In this document: piece by piece, positions 20,968-29,471 of the stretch
Layout: every line of letters begins with the position of its first letter
Numbering within the stretch: position 1 is the stretch's first letter
Origin: Bacteroides sp.
GTDB lineage: Bacteria > Bacteroidota > Bacteroidia > Bacteroidales > Bacteroidaceae
Length of the DNA: 64,000 nt
NCBI GenBank assembly: GCA_021203515.1
Contig: JAJQAY010000128.1
Span: forward strand, 48,827-112,826
Reading direction: 5' to 3'
The notes under the pieces: model-generated
What the model was told of the DNA's origin: nothing
The model's input: only the letters and a program-made list of their open reading frames with translations
The model's database searches: none
Made by a program: the position numbers and the translations under genes

Positions 20968-21975
20968 TTATAGTTTCTTGGAAGAGAGGAATACACTGTT
21001 CCCTACTACCTTATACTCGATCGGTATGATGTTCTTTATCAAATCGAGCACAGCCTCCACGCTCTCCTTCTTTTTCAGTGTTCCCGAATATGTTTTTTTC
21101 ATATCCATATCGGGAGCCAGAATGATTTTCACTCCATAAGAGTTCTCCAAAGTTTTAGCTATCGTGAATATGTCCGCCTTCTCGAATACGAACTGATTGT
21201 TGTGCCAATTCTCAAATCCCGTATCCACCTGCTTCACTACCAATCGACGGGTCACACCGTTCAATTCGGCCTTCTGCCCCGGAGAGAGAACAATCATGCC
21301 TTCTTCGTGATTGCCTTTTACTTCAATTTCGCCTTTAAGGAGAGTGGCCACAGCCGACATATTCACCCGGTCGGACTTGAAGTTGAAGACGGTTCCCAGC
21401 ACCCTGACTTGCATCGCTTCGCTCTGCACCACGAAAGGTTTCTCCGGATTTCGCTTCACATCGAAGTAGCCTTCTCCTTCCAGATACACTTTCCTGCCGT
21501 TCTCGGCAAACTCACGAGGGTATTTCAATGTAGTATATTTGTTTATCCAGACTCTTGTTCTGTCCGGTAATTTCAGTTCCTTGATTTCGTTTTTAGTGGT
21601 AACGGCAAGCAATACTTCCGCCGGATGATTGGATTGATAGACGAAATAGCCCAATCCACCCAGAAAGAAAGCACCTATAATCATAGCAGCATAGCGCACC
21701 CAGCTATACATCTTCCGCATCTTATGCTGTTTGGCCTTCTCGCTCTCCAATCTCTTGAACAGCCGCTTTTCCGCCTTTTCCATATTCTTTTCATCCACAG
21801 ACTCATTGCACTTTCCCAAATGGTACAGTTCCTCTGTCCGGAACAACTCGCGTGCATGCTCGTCCGACTCTTCCAACCAAGCGTTTATCTCACGAAGTTC
21901 ATCTTCCGTGCATTGTCCGGTCAGAAATCTGACCATGATTTCGTCATCCAACTTATTCATTCTTTCCTTCATCAT
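20968..21975 (-). CDS. FecR-family anti-sigma factor
   Basis: Inner-membrane anti-sigma factor, 335 residues. The cytoplasmic N-terminal part has the typical FLTGQCTEDELREINAWL sequence. One membrane helix follows (about residues 92-113, YAAMIIGAFFLGGLGYFVYQ). The periplasmic FecR domain includes RVWINKYTTLKYPREF and VKRNPEKPFVVQ, and the C-terminal DUF4974 domain includes FTIAKTLENSYGVKI. It would receive the signal from the STN domain of the PUL's SusC protein and release the ECF sigma factor. Its ATG overlaps the sigma-gene stop by 4 bp, indicating translational coupling. The frame is intact. Confidence 0.94.
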   Translation of the reverse strand: MMKERMNKLDDEIMVRFLTGQCTEDELREINAWLEESDEHARELFRTEELYHLGKCNESVDEKNMEKAEKRLFKRLESEKAKQHKMRKMYSWVRYAAMIIGAFFLGGLGYFVYQSNHPAEVLLAVTTKNEIKELKLPDRTRVWINKYTTLKYPREFAENGRKVYLEGEGYFDVKRNPEKPFVVQSEAMQVRVLGTVFNFKSDRVNMSAVATLLKGEIEVKGNHEEGMIVLSPGQKAELNGVTRRLVVKQVDTGFENWHNNQFVFEKADIFTIAKTLENSYGVKIILAPDMDMKKTYSGTLKKKESVEAVLDLIKNIIPIEYKVVGNSVFLSSKKL

Positions 21976-22565
21976 GATAATAAAACAACGTATTCAATAA
22001 AAACACTTACTTTTCCCATAAAAAACAAAGCGAGCATCAGATTTAGATACCCCAACCTGCCGCGCAGCAACTTCAACGCCTTGTACATGTGAGCCTCCAC
22101 CGTTCGCTGTGATATGCCCATGGCCTCGGCTATATCCTTATTCTTCATGTCGTGCAGATAACTGAGGATAAAAATCATCTTACACTTATCCGGCAATTCA
22201 TTGATAGCTTCGGATATTTCTTTTCTGAGCTCATAATCTTCTATCCTCTTCACAACGTCGTTACTGTCCGGCTGATAAAACTCAATTCTTTTCTTATGGA
22301 TTTCCATCATGACAGCTTCGTAAGTGCTCTTGACGTCGCGATGTTTCAGTACGTTCAGGGCACGGGTATATACCGCCCGATACAGGAATGCTTGTATCTG
22401 TTCGCCTACCTTCACGCTGTCTTGCCGTCGCCATAGTTCCACAAATACGTCCTGTATCACATCTTCCGCCTCTTCCTCTCCTACAATTTGCGTGGCGTAG
22501 AAGAGTAGATTGGCGTAATACTTACGGAATAGTAGTTTATAAGTCAACTCGAAATTCTCATCCAT
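21972..22565 (-). CDS. ECF RNA polymerase sigma factor (Bacteroidetes type)
   Basis: Extracytoplasmic-function sigma factor, 197 residues. Region 2 includes FYATQIVGEEEAEDVIQDVF. The region 4 helix-turn-helix includes NKDIAEAMGISQRTVEAHMY. The last 20 residues are hydrophobic (LNLMLALFFMGKVSVFIEY), a tail common in Bacteroides members. It is partnered with the FecR gene by a 4-bp overlap and lies inside the PUL, so it probably activates the susC promoter when glycan is bound. In B. thetaiotaomicron the equivalent is BT3993. It starts 15 bp after the upstream GH92 gene, so it may be transcribed with it. Confidence 0.95.
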   Translation of the reverse strand: MDENFELTYKLLFRKYYANLLFYATQIVGEEEAEDVIQDVFVELWRRQDSVKVGEQIQAFLYRAVYTRALNVLKHRDVKSTYEAVMMEIHKKRIEFYQPDSNDVVKRIEDYELRKEISEAINELPDKCKMIFILSYLHDMKNKDIAEAMGISQRTVEAHMYKALKLLRGRLGYLNLMLALFFMGKVSVFIEYVVLLS

Positions 22566-22580
22566 AATCTCATTTTATAG

Positions 22581-24799
22581 TTATCTGATAGCAGGCTTAT
22601 CGCCCATTTCAAACACCAAAACGCCGCCCTTGATTATCTGTTCATGAGTGATATAAGTTTTATCATAAGGTTTTCCATCCATTTTTATCGACCGGATATA
22701 GCAGTTCTCCTTGCTGACACCGGGAGCCAGTACCGTAAAGGTCTTGCCGCCGGACAGATGCATCTTCATTTCGGGATATAGCGGAGTGCCGATTTCACAC
22801 CTGCCCCAACCGGGTTTACCGGATAAAATCCCATTGCGCTGAATACGTACCAGGCCGACATTTGGCCGCAGTCCTCATTTCCACACAGGCCTGCCGGCTC
22901 GTTTTTATAGAGTTCGTGCATCACTTCCGCTGCATATTTCTGTGTCTTCCAGGGCTGCCCCACTGCGTTATATAAATAAATGACATGATGGCTCGGTTCA
23001 TTGCCATGCGCATACTGGCCAATCATTCCCGTACTGAAAATAGGCAATTCATCATCGGCAGAGGGATTATAGGTGAACATGCTATCCAATTTCTGCGCGA
23101 ACCGTTCCTTGCCGCCCACCAGGTCAATCAGGCCATCCACATCTTGCTGCACAGACCAGAAGTATTGCCAACCATTGCTTTCGCAAATGTGCGGGGTATA
23201 ATCATCCGGAGAGAAATTCCCGATAAAGTTTCCTTTGTCATCACGAGGCTGCATAAAGGAAGTCTGCGGATTGTACACGTTCCTATAATTCTGCGAACGT
23301 TTGTAGAACTCATCCGCAATCTGCTGCTTGCCCAGCTTCTCCGCCATGCGGGCTATGCAGTAATCATCATAGGTATATTCCAAGGTCTTGGAAAGCGACC
23401 AGTTCTCCGAGTTATGTTCATCGGTTACATTGTAAGGCACATAGCCATACTGTTTGTATAACCCGATACCCCGATAGGTATCTATATTGGCCGTCGCCAC
23501 ACAAGCATCCAGAGCCTCTTGCGGATTAAAGTCCCCTATTCCTTTCAGGCAAGCGTCCACTATCACCGGCACGGAGTGATAACCAATCATCATATCCGTT
23601 TCGCTTCCATAGAAGTTCCACACGGGCAGACGTCCGTTCTGACGATAGAAAGCGAGGAATGACTTCACCATATCGTTCACGCGTTGCGGTTCGAGATAAG
23701 TGTAGAGGGGATGGGCGGCACGATACGTATCCCACAGCGAGAATGTGCTGTAGTTTGTCCAGCCATCCGTCTGATGCACTTGCTTATCGGGGCCGTAATA
23801 TGTGCCATCCACATCACTATAGATGGTAGGGGCCAGCATGGTATGGTAAAGAGCTGTATAGAACTTGACCTTCTCATCGTGGTCGTCACACTTGATTTCA
23901 ATTTTGGATAATTGCTCGTTCCAATTCTTCCGGGTAGCGGTCAGATGCTTGTCAAAGTCATTGTCGGGTACTTCCGCGGCAAGGTTGCGGGCGGCACCTT
24001 CCATGCTTACGCCGGAAATGGCCGTGCTTACCGTAATCTGCTCTCCTTGCTTCGTCGGGAAATCAAAGCGGGCAATAACGGATGTCCCAATCCGCTTGCC
24101 ATCTTTCACGATGGCAGCGCTATCCAGTTGCATAGCAGCAAAAGGCTTGGGAAAACGGGTACGGAAGTAAATGTGCTGGTCGCGCGCCCAACCATCGGAG
24201 AAGCGGTATCCCTGAACGGTGACCGAGTCTACCTTTTCTATATAGGAATCGTTCATGAAGTCCCAGTTCATTGCTTTCCTCAGGTTCAGAAAGACAGCGG
24301 CGTCGGCTTCGGGGAAGGTGTAGCGTTGGATACCGCAACGCTCGGTGGCAGTCAGTTCCACATTAATATTATAATCTTTCAACCGAACCTGGCAATATCC
24401 GGCACTTGCCGTTTCTTCGGAATGGGAAAGCAAGGAATGAATGCCCAACGGAGCTTCCGCTTCTTTATAAGGCAAAGTTACGGGCATAAAGGAGATGTCA
24501 TATAAATCGCCCGCCCCCGTACCCGAAAGGTGCGTATGGCTGAAGCCGGCGATGGTACTGTCCGGATAGAAATAACCCGAAATGCGGTCCCAACCCGGAA
24601 GTCCGTTGTCCGGACTGAGTTGCACCATGCCGAAAGGCGCCTGGGCACCGGGATAGGTATTTCCGGTAAAGTCCGTACCGATGAAAGGATTTACGTAATC
24701 CGCATAACAATCATTTCCATTGTCTGCCAGTCGGGTTGTACAAGCCACTGAAAAGGACAAAAGACACAAAATCAGAAAAGAGAATTTTATTGTTTTCAT
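22581..24799 (-). pseudogene. GH92 alpha-mannosidase (alpha-1,2 type), frameshifted near 3' end
   Basis: Full-length GH92 lipoprotein (LLSFSVACTT), 739 residues after repair. It has YVNPFIGTDFTGNTYPGAQ at the N-terminus, HGNEPSHHVIYLYNAVGQ near residue 600 and GNEDCGQMSAWYVFSAM near 640, the alpha-1,2-mannosidase pattern. After MGFYPVNPVGAG the frame is lost. Inserting one G near 22799 gives CEIGTPLYPEMKMHLSGG and runs to the stop at 22581. Without repair the C-terminal beta-sandwich (62 residues) is missing. It is the first PUL gene on the minus strand, diverging from the HAD gene, and likely matches BT3994. Confidence 0.9.
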
Positions 24800-24886
24800 A
24801 CTATTATATAGTTAACTTATATAATAAAACAATCTAATAAGAAAAAACACTTAATCACTTTCTGAAAAACCATAAACAAATATAGC

Positions 24887-24894
24887 AAAGAAAA
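24887..24894 (-). promoter_or_regulatory. Bacteroides -7 box for the PUL's first GH92 gene
   Basis: Minus-strand TATATTTG fits the Bacteroides -7 consensus TAnnTTTG and lies about 90 bp upstream of the ATG at 24799. I do not see a clear -33 TTTG at the usual spacing, so this is a weak call. Confidence 0.4.
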
Positions 24895-24906
24895 CCCATT
24901 TATTTA

Positions 24907-24915
24907 TAACTTTGC
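24907..24915 (+). promoter_or_regulatory. Bacteroides -7 box for the HAD gene
   Basis: TAACTTTGC matches TAnnTTTG and ends 15 bp before the ATG at 24930, implying a very short leader. It is divergent to the PUL promoter call. Confidence 0.5.
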
Positions 24916-24929
24916 CGCAAAAAGTCAGA

Positions 24930-25820
24930 ATGAATTACATGACCTACCTCTTCGACTTCGATTATACCCTTGCCGACTCCTCACGCGGCATCGTCACCTG
25001 CTTCCAGAATGTCCTTAAACGCAACGGATATACTCAAGTGACAGATGAAGAAATCAAACGAACCATCGGCAAGACGCTGCAAGACTCCTTTTCCATCCTT
25101 ACGGGAGTGACCGACAAAGAACAATTAGAGAATTTCAGAAAAGAATACTCCAAGGAAGCAGACGTGCATATGACGGTAAATACCGTGCTGTTCCTCGAAA
25201 CCAAATCCGTGCTGATAGCACTGAAAGATGCCGGTGCACGCATCGGGATTATCTCCACCAAATACCGCTTCCGTATCGAGGAACTGCTGAAAGAGCACTT
25301 CTCCGACAATTTCATGAACATCATCATAGGCGGAGAAGATGTAAAAACAGCCAAACCATCGCCCGAAGGCCTGCTGCTTGCCATCAAGAAACTGAATGTC
25401 ACCAAAGCGGAAACGCTCTACATCGGTGACAGTACGGTAGACGCAGAAACAGCCCAAGCCGCGGGAGTGGACTTTGCAGGTGTCACCCACGGGGTGACTA
25501 CGGCTGAAGAACTAGGCAAATATCCGCATAAGAAAATAATGAAAACACTGGAAGAGCTGCTGGAAGGCGATGTACCACAAGCGGATACACCTGCTTCATC
25601 TACTCCCTCTCCTACGACGGTATCTCCCGTTTCCCACTCACGCAGGAGGAAAATGATAAGCATCTGGCAAATTTTATTGTTGGCATTGATGGCCTGGGCT
25701 TCCTGTGAAAAGGGAGGTATCAGTATTTACTTGCTGTTTTTTGTACTCCTCCTATGGGGCATCCTGAGAAAAAGAAGAATTCTCCCCAACCATGTCGTCG
25801 ACTATCTTGCCACGTGGTAG
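24930..25820 (+). CDS. HAD-family phosphatase with C-terminal membrane tail
   Basis: HAD superfamily hydrolase of phosphoglycolate-phosphatase type. Motif I is FDFDYTLADSS (nucleophile Asp), motif II IISTKYR, motif III lysine in KTAKPSPEG, and motif IV YIGDSTVDAETAQAAG. The ATG at 24930 is preferred; a TTG at 24912 lies in the promoter region. The catalytic part covers about 215 residues. It is followed by a Pro/Ser/Thr-rich linker and two hydrophobic segments (ISIWQILLLALMAW and IYLLFFVLLLWGI), which is unusual for this family. The 3' end overlaps the start of the DUF3667 gene. The tail may be genuine or a consequence of a frameshift, since the neighbour is broken. Confidence 0.8.
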   Translation: MNYMTYLFDFDYTLADSSRGIVTCFQNVLKRNGYTQVTDEEIKRTIGKTLQDSFSILTGVTDKEQLENFRKEYSKEADVHMTVNTVLFLETKSVLIALKDAGARIGIISTKYRFRIEELLKEHFSDNFMNIIIGGEDVKTAKPSPEGLLLAIKKLNVTKAETLYIGDSTVDAETAQAAGVDFAGVTHGVTTAEELGKYPHKKIMKTLEELLEGDVPQADTPASSTPSPTTVSPVSHSRRRKMISIWQILLLALMAWASCEKGGISIYLLFFVLLLWGILRKRRILPNHVVDYLATW

Positions 25821-26898
25821 ACGACTTGCGAAGCACGCCTCCGGGCCATCCACATCAAGATAATACGCGGAAAAGCATCGAAACCTTTCAATGAAGAAAG
25901 CAATACTTGCCTGAACTGCGGCACCACCTACACAGGTAACTACTGCAATCGCTGCGGACAAAGCCGAAATACGTCTCGTTACCGTTTCAGCAACGCCATC
26001 AAAAACATATTGGGCGGGTTCACCAATATCGACAATGGCTTCGGACGCACACTATTGGATTTACTCTACCGTCCGGGATATATGATACGGGATTTCATTG
26101 CCGGAAAACGGACACTCTATTTTCGTCCCTTCCAAACGTTATTCATACTTGCCGCTCTCTACATCATGGCCGTACAACTGGTAGACCCGATGCCCTGACC
26201 AGAAACGATAATAATTCTACGGAAGCCCAGATAGAACAACTGACAACCGCCCGCAACAAGCTACAAAAGAAACTGGAAAGTACTAAAGACTCGATAGAAG
26301 CGAAAGCTTTTACCTCAACAATCGCCAGCTTGGACAAAACGATACAAGAATTGGAAGCGAAAGAGTCAAAAGAGAACACCATTTCGATAAAAGATAAAAT
26401 AGCCGGAAATACTACAGGCACCCTCCAAGAGAACCAGACGTCGCTCAGTGATAAATTCAAGGAAATGACAAAGGATATGCCTTTCCTCCAAAAGGTATGG
26501 CATATGATGGAAGGTTGGGCTCACGGCAACAAGGCTTTCCGCATCATTGCCATACTGCCTCTCTTTGCGTTAGCAACATTGCTGGCATTCTGGCGCAGAA
26601 AAGGCCAACGCTACAACCTGACCGAGCATATGTTCATCCAGGCATACATCGCCTGCCAGACACTGCTCATCAGCGTCATCGTACTGCCTTTCAACGGTAC
26701 GGCAAGGGTGAATAAACTATATGAAGTTCCGATATGGATTGTTTTCATCCTTTCTGCCTGGACTACAAACAACTGTACGGCTGCACTTGGTGGAAGAGTT
26801 TCTGGAGTACCGTATTAATGATATTTTATTCCATATTGATGATGGCGATACTGGCAATCTTTATTGTAATATTACTAATTGCTTTAGGAGCTATCTGA
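25792..26898 (+). pseudogene. DUF3667 membrane protein, multiple frameshifts
   Basis: A DUF3667-type membrane protein of unknown function. Its N-terminus has a zinc ribbon (CLNCGTTYTGNYCNRCGQ), followed by GGFTNIDNGFGRTLLDLLYR and hydrophobic segments; a coiled-coil loop (about 26215-26480) and further membrane segments follow. Three breaks are apparent, each repaired by one added base: about 25849 (after the start MSSTILPRGRR), about 26192 (C run before TRNDNNSTEAQ) and about 26757 (G run before DYKQLYGCTWW). Restored, the frame ends at the TGA at 26898. The start at 25792 is inferred. Without repairs only fragments can be translated. Confidence 0.7.
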
Positions 26899-26927
26899 TT
26901 CGGAACATCTGTTAGTCCGGCAGGCAG

Positions 26928-28046
26928 CTATCTGCGCGAGCACAAACAAGGAAGCCATACGCGGAAGACGGAATCTTTCCCATATTCGGACTCCACCCAA
27001 ATCTTGCCTCCCATTTGCTCGGTAATAGACTTGCAGATAGGTAATCCCAGGCCGGTTCCTTGTATGAAGGAGTTCAGTTTCTTGAAGCGTTCGAATATTT
27101 TCGACTGATTGCATTCCTCGATACCCATGCCCGTATCCTCTACATAGAGCTCCAGCCCGTTATGCTTGCAAGCGTATCCCAACTTGATATGTCCGCGCTG
27201 GGTGAACTTGACGGCATTGGTGACCAGATTGGTGACAATCTGAGTCAGGCGGTCACGGTCTGCCCTCACCCTCAATTCTGTCAATGGATTTTCACTGATA
27301 AATTCCACATCCGGATTGTTCACCTTCGTGCTCATCAAATTCGAGAGATCGTTAAACATCTCAGAAAAGTTAAACACCGTATCTTTGAAAATCATTCTGC
27401 CGGAGTCCAATATAGAAAGGTTCAGAATGTCTTCGAAAAGCGTCAACAGCAGATTGTTATTGAATGTAATGATGCGGCTATACTCAGCCTGCTCTTCTTT
27501 AGTTTTCGCTTCAGTAATGAGTTGTGAAAAACCGACGATGGAGTTTAGCGGTGTCCTTATTTCGTGGCTCATATTGGCTATGAATTGCGATTTCAACCTG
27601 TCGGCCTCCTCTGCCTTTCCCAGTGCATCTTTCAACTGATCCATCATCTGATGCTGCAACGTAACGTCTACGCCCACGCAGACCAACAGTTTCTTTCCTT
27701 TGAAAGTAAAGGAGAACTTCGAAGTTTGCAGATGAGTGTTCACCCCACGGTCGGGCGAGGTAACAATCTCGTGAATCAGCATCGGAGCTTCTTCCGTATA
27801 TGCAGAAGCTTCCGTATCATCTCTCCGGTATTTATCAGCTTCATCCTTCGGAAAGATCTCATAATCGGTCTTACCGATCAACGAGTCTGCGGACATGTTA
27901 CACATTTGTTCGAACTTCTTGTTGATGATATAAAAGCGGTAATCATTCTCTATGTCCTTAATCAAAATAGCTGAAGGGAGTTTGCGAAAGATGGCTTTCA
28001 TCATCTGATGAGCATCTTTCTCATCTTCAACAGCCTTTTCCAACAT
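26928..28046 (-). CDS. PAS-domain sensor histidine kinase
   Basis: Soluble two-component kinase, 372 residues from the Met at 28046. A PAS domain spans about residues 20-130. The HisKA H-box is NMSHEIRTPLNSIVGF and the HATPase domain has the N-box TNLVTNAVKFTQ and G-boxes DTGMGIE and GTGLGLPICKSI. No membrane segment or linked response regulator is visible, so input and partner are unknown. The same frame continues upstream to an ATG at 28169 (MGTIEEQELRKENERLKEEL, a coiled coil) but is interrupted by TAG at 28056-28058, probably a former CAG. The original protein was likely about 41 residues longer. The gene is convergent with DUF3667. Confidence 0.88.
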   Translation of the reverse strand: MLEKAVEDEKDAHQMMKAIFRKLPSAILIKDIENDYRFYIINKKFEQMCNMSADSLIGKTDYEIFPKDEADKYRRDDTEASAYTEEAPMLIHEIVTSPDRGVNTHLQTSKFSFTFKGKKLLVCVGVDVTLQHQMMDQLKDALGKAEEADRLKSQFIANMSHEIRTPLNSIVGFSQLITEAKTKEEQAEYSRIITFNNNLLLTLFEDILNLSILDSGRMIFKDTVFNFSEMFNDLSNLMSTKVNNPDVEFISENPLTELRVRADRDRLTQIVTNLVTNAVKFTQRGHIKLGYACKHNGLELYVEDTGMGIEECNQSKIFERFKKLNSFIQGTGLGLPICKSITEQMGGKIWVESEYGKDSVFRVWLPCLCSRR

Positions 28047-28313
28047 CTTCTCTTTCTAATTGAAAGAGTGAGTACCAGCAAACAGCTCAGTCTTTTTTCT
28101 TAGCAGACTCAACTCTTCTTTCAACCGTTCATTTTCTTTCCTTAATTCCTGTTCTTCTATTGTACCCATAGAAATGCTGAAGTTTATTTGGCTACCACAA
28201 GGTTATGGCTGGTAAAAGTATAAAATAAAAGCGAATATTTTACATAGAATGGTAAAAAAATAAATTTTATTTATCAATGAATATAACAGGCAAAAATAAA
28301 AAGAAAAGAAAGA

Positions 28314-28345
28314 GTTGTTCATTTCAAATAAAAAAAGTACTTTTG
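28314..28345 (+). promoter_or_regulatory. Promoter of rplU-rpmA
   Basis: TACTTTTG at 28338-28345 matches the Bacteroides -7 box, and GTTG at 28314-28317 lies 20 bp upstream as a -33 element. It gives a leader of about 85 nt before rplU. Confidence 0.7.
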
Positions 28346-28359
28346 TGCCCGATTATTCC

Positions 28360-28430
28360 GCACCGGGTTCGACCAAGTGCTTTCTAAGTGATTAGAGACC
28401 ACCCGACGGAGCTAACTTATACATTATTAT
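28360..28430 (+). promoter_or_regulatory. Possible structured leader of rplU
   Basis: The leader contains CGGGT near 28373 and ACCCG near 28403, which could pair around an inner segment holding two AAGTG words. Ribosomal-protein leaders are often autoregulatory, but I see no established motif here. Confidence 0.25.
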
Positions 28431-28436
28431 AAGAAA

Positions 28437-28754
28437 ATGTACGCAATTGTAGAAATCAACGGTCAGCAATTCAAAGCTGAAGCTGGCAAGAAGCTGTTTG
28501 TACACCACATGCAGGAAGCAGAAAACGGTGCAACAGTAGAATTTGAAAAGGTTCTTTTGGTAGACAAAGACGGTGCTATCACAGTAGGTGCTCCTACGGT
28601 AGACGGTGCAAAGGTTGTTTGCCAGGTAGTATCAAGCATCGTAAAAGGTGACAAGGTTCTTGTTTTCCACAAGAAAAGAAGAAGAGGACACCGCAAGTTG
28701 AACGGACACCGTCAACAGTTCACTGAGTTAACAATTACAGAAGTGGTAGCTTAA
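28437..28754 (+). CDS. rplU: 50S ribosomal protein L21
   Basis: Large-subunit protein L21, 105 residues, the family's normal size. It starts [19 protein letters not shown] and has the basic C-terminal signature [18 protein letters not shown]. It is followed 21 bp later by rpmA, the usual L21-L27 operon, with a clear Bacteroides promoter upstream. No anomalies. Confidence 0.98.
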   Translation: MYAIVEINGQQFKAEAGKKLFVHHMQEAENGATVEFEKVLLVDKDGAITVGAPTVDGAKVVCQVVSSIVKGDKVLVFHKKRRRGHRKLNGHRQQFTELTITEVVA

Positions 28755-28775
28755 TCAATTAAAAAGTAAGAAGAA

Positions 28776-29045
28776 ATGGCACATAAAAAAGGTGTCGGTA
28801 GTTCTAAGAACGGCCGCGAATCACAGAGTAAGAGATTAGGCGTTAAGATATTTGGTGGCGAAGCTTGCAAAGCAGGTAACATCATCGTTCGTCAAAGAGG
28901 TACTGAATTCCATCCGGGTAACAACATCGGTATGGGTAAGGACCACACTCTTTTCGCTTTGGTAGACGGAACTGTACAGTTCAAAGTAGGCAAGGAAGAC
29001 AGAAGATCAGTTTCTATCATTCCCACTGAAAGCACAGAAGCATAA
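28776..29045 (+). CDS. rpmA: 50S ribosomal protein L27
   Basis: L27, 89 residues, starting directly with [16 protein letters not shown], the mature-type N-terminus that reaches the peptidyl-transferase centre, without the cleavable extension found in Firmicutes. The signature [15 protein letters not shown] is present. It is followed by a strong hairpin terminator. Confidence 0.98.
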   Translation: MAHKKGVGSSKNGRESQSKRLGVKIFGGEACKAGNIIVRQRGTEFHPGNNIGMGKDHTLFALVDGTVQFKVGKEDRRSVSIIPTESTEA

Positions 29046-29067
29046 GTTTCCGAACAAGAATAAGATG

Positions 29068-29105
29068 AAGGGATGCAATCCGACGGGATTGCATCCCTTT
29101 CTTTT
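29068..29105 (+). terminator. Terminator of rplU-rpmA
   Basis: AAGGGATGCAATCC (29068-29081) pairs perfectly with GGATTGCATCCCTT (29086-29099), followed by a T-rich tail. Confidence 0.9.
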
Positions 29106-29136
29106 TTATATCCGGAGAGCCTGCAAAACACTAGCC

Positions 29137-29202
29137 CTATCAACAGCTATCGATAGAGCTACCGTTGCCCAACAATAGAACTATCGGCAGACATCGATAG
29201 GG
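29137..29202. repeat. 22-bp period array (3 units)
   Basis: Three consecutive 22-bp units start at 29137, 29159 and 29181 with heads CTATCA, CTACCG and CTATCG, and a fourth head CTATCA at 29203. Short palindromes such as ATAGAACTAT and ATAGGGCTAT recur at the same phase. The period and the CTAYSR-type head are shared with the arrays at 2108 and 44114. The array abuts the inverted-repeat element that starts at 29213. Confidence 0.75.
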
Positions 29203-29212
29203 CTATCAACAA

Positions 29213-29366
29213 AATCTCCGACACCTTGACACCTTCGACGCTTGTTTGTGTAGAGTATATAGAGAAATATACATAATATGTAAAAAAGCGTTTTTGTATT
29301 TTATATCATTATACCCTATATATATTTACGAGAATAGGTGTCGAAGGTGTCAAGGTGTCGGAGATT
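29213..29366. repeat. 154-bp element with 27-bp perfect terminal inverted repeats
   Basis: The left end (29213-29239) begins AATCTCCGACACC and the right end (29340-29366) is its exact reverse complement. The 100 bp between are very AT-rich and hold no ORF. It looks like a small non-autonomous (MITE-like) element or an invertible segment. It lies upstream of serS, whose promoter is outside it. Together with the array at 29137 it occupies most of the 426-bp gap between rpmA and serS. Confidence 0.8.
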
Positions 29367-29422
29367 GAACGGAGAAATAAGTATATTTTCATATTGAACC
29401 GCTTCGTTTTCTTATTTTTATG

Positions 29423-29430
29423 TATCTTTG
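29423..29430 (+). promoter_or_regulatory. -7 box of serS
   Basis: TATCTTTG matches TAnnTTTG 42 bp before the serS start; no clear -33 element at standard spacing. Confidence 0.55.
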
Positions 29431-29471
29431 TGGTCGCAAAAACGGAGTATCATAAAAACAAGTATTAAGAT

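Noticed and set aside
24912..24930. TTG start for the HAD gene at 24912
   Set aside because: It overlaps the -7 promoter box; ATG 24930 is downstream of it and gives the normal family N-terminus.
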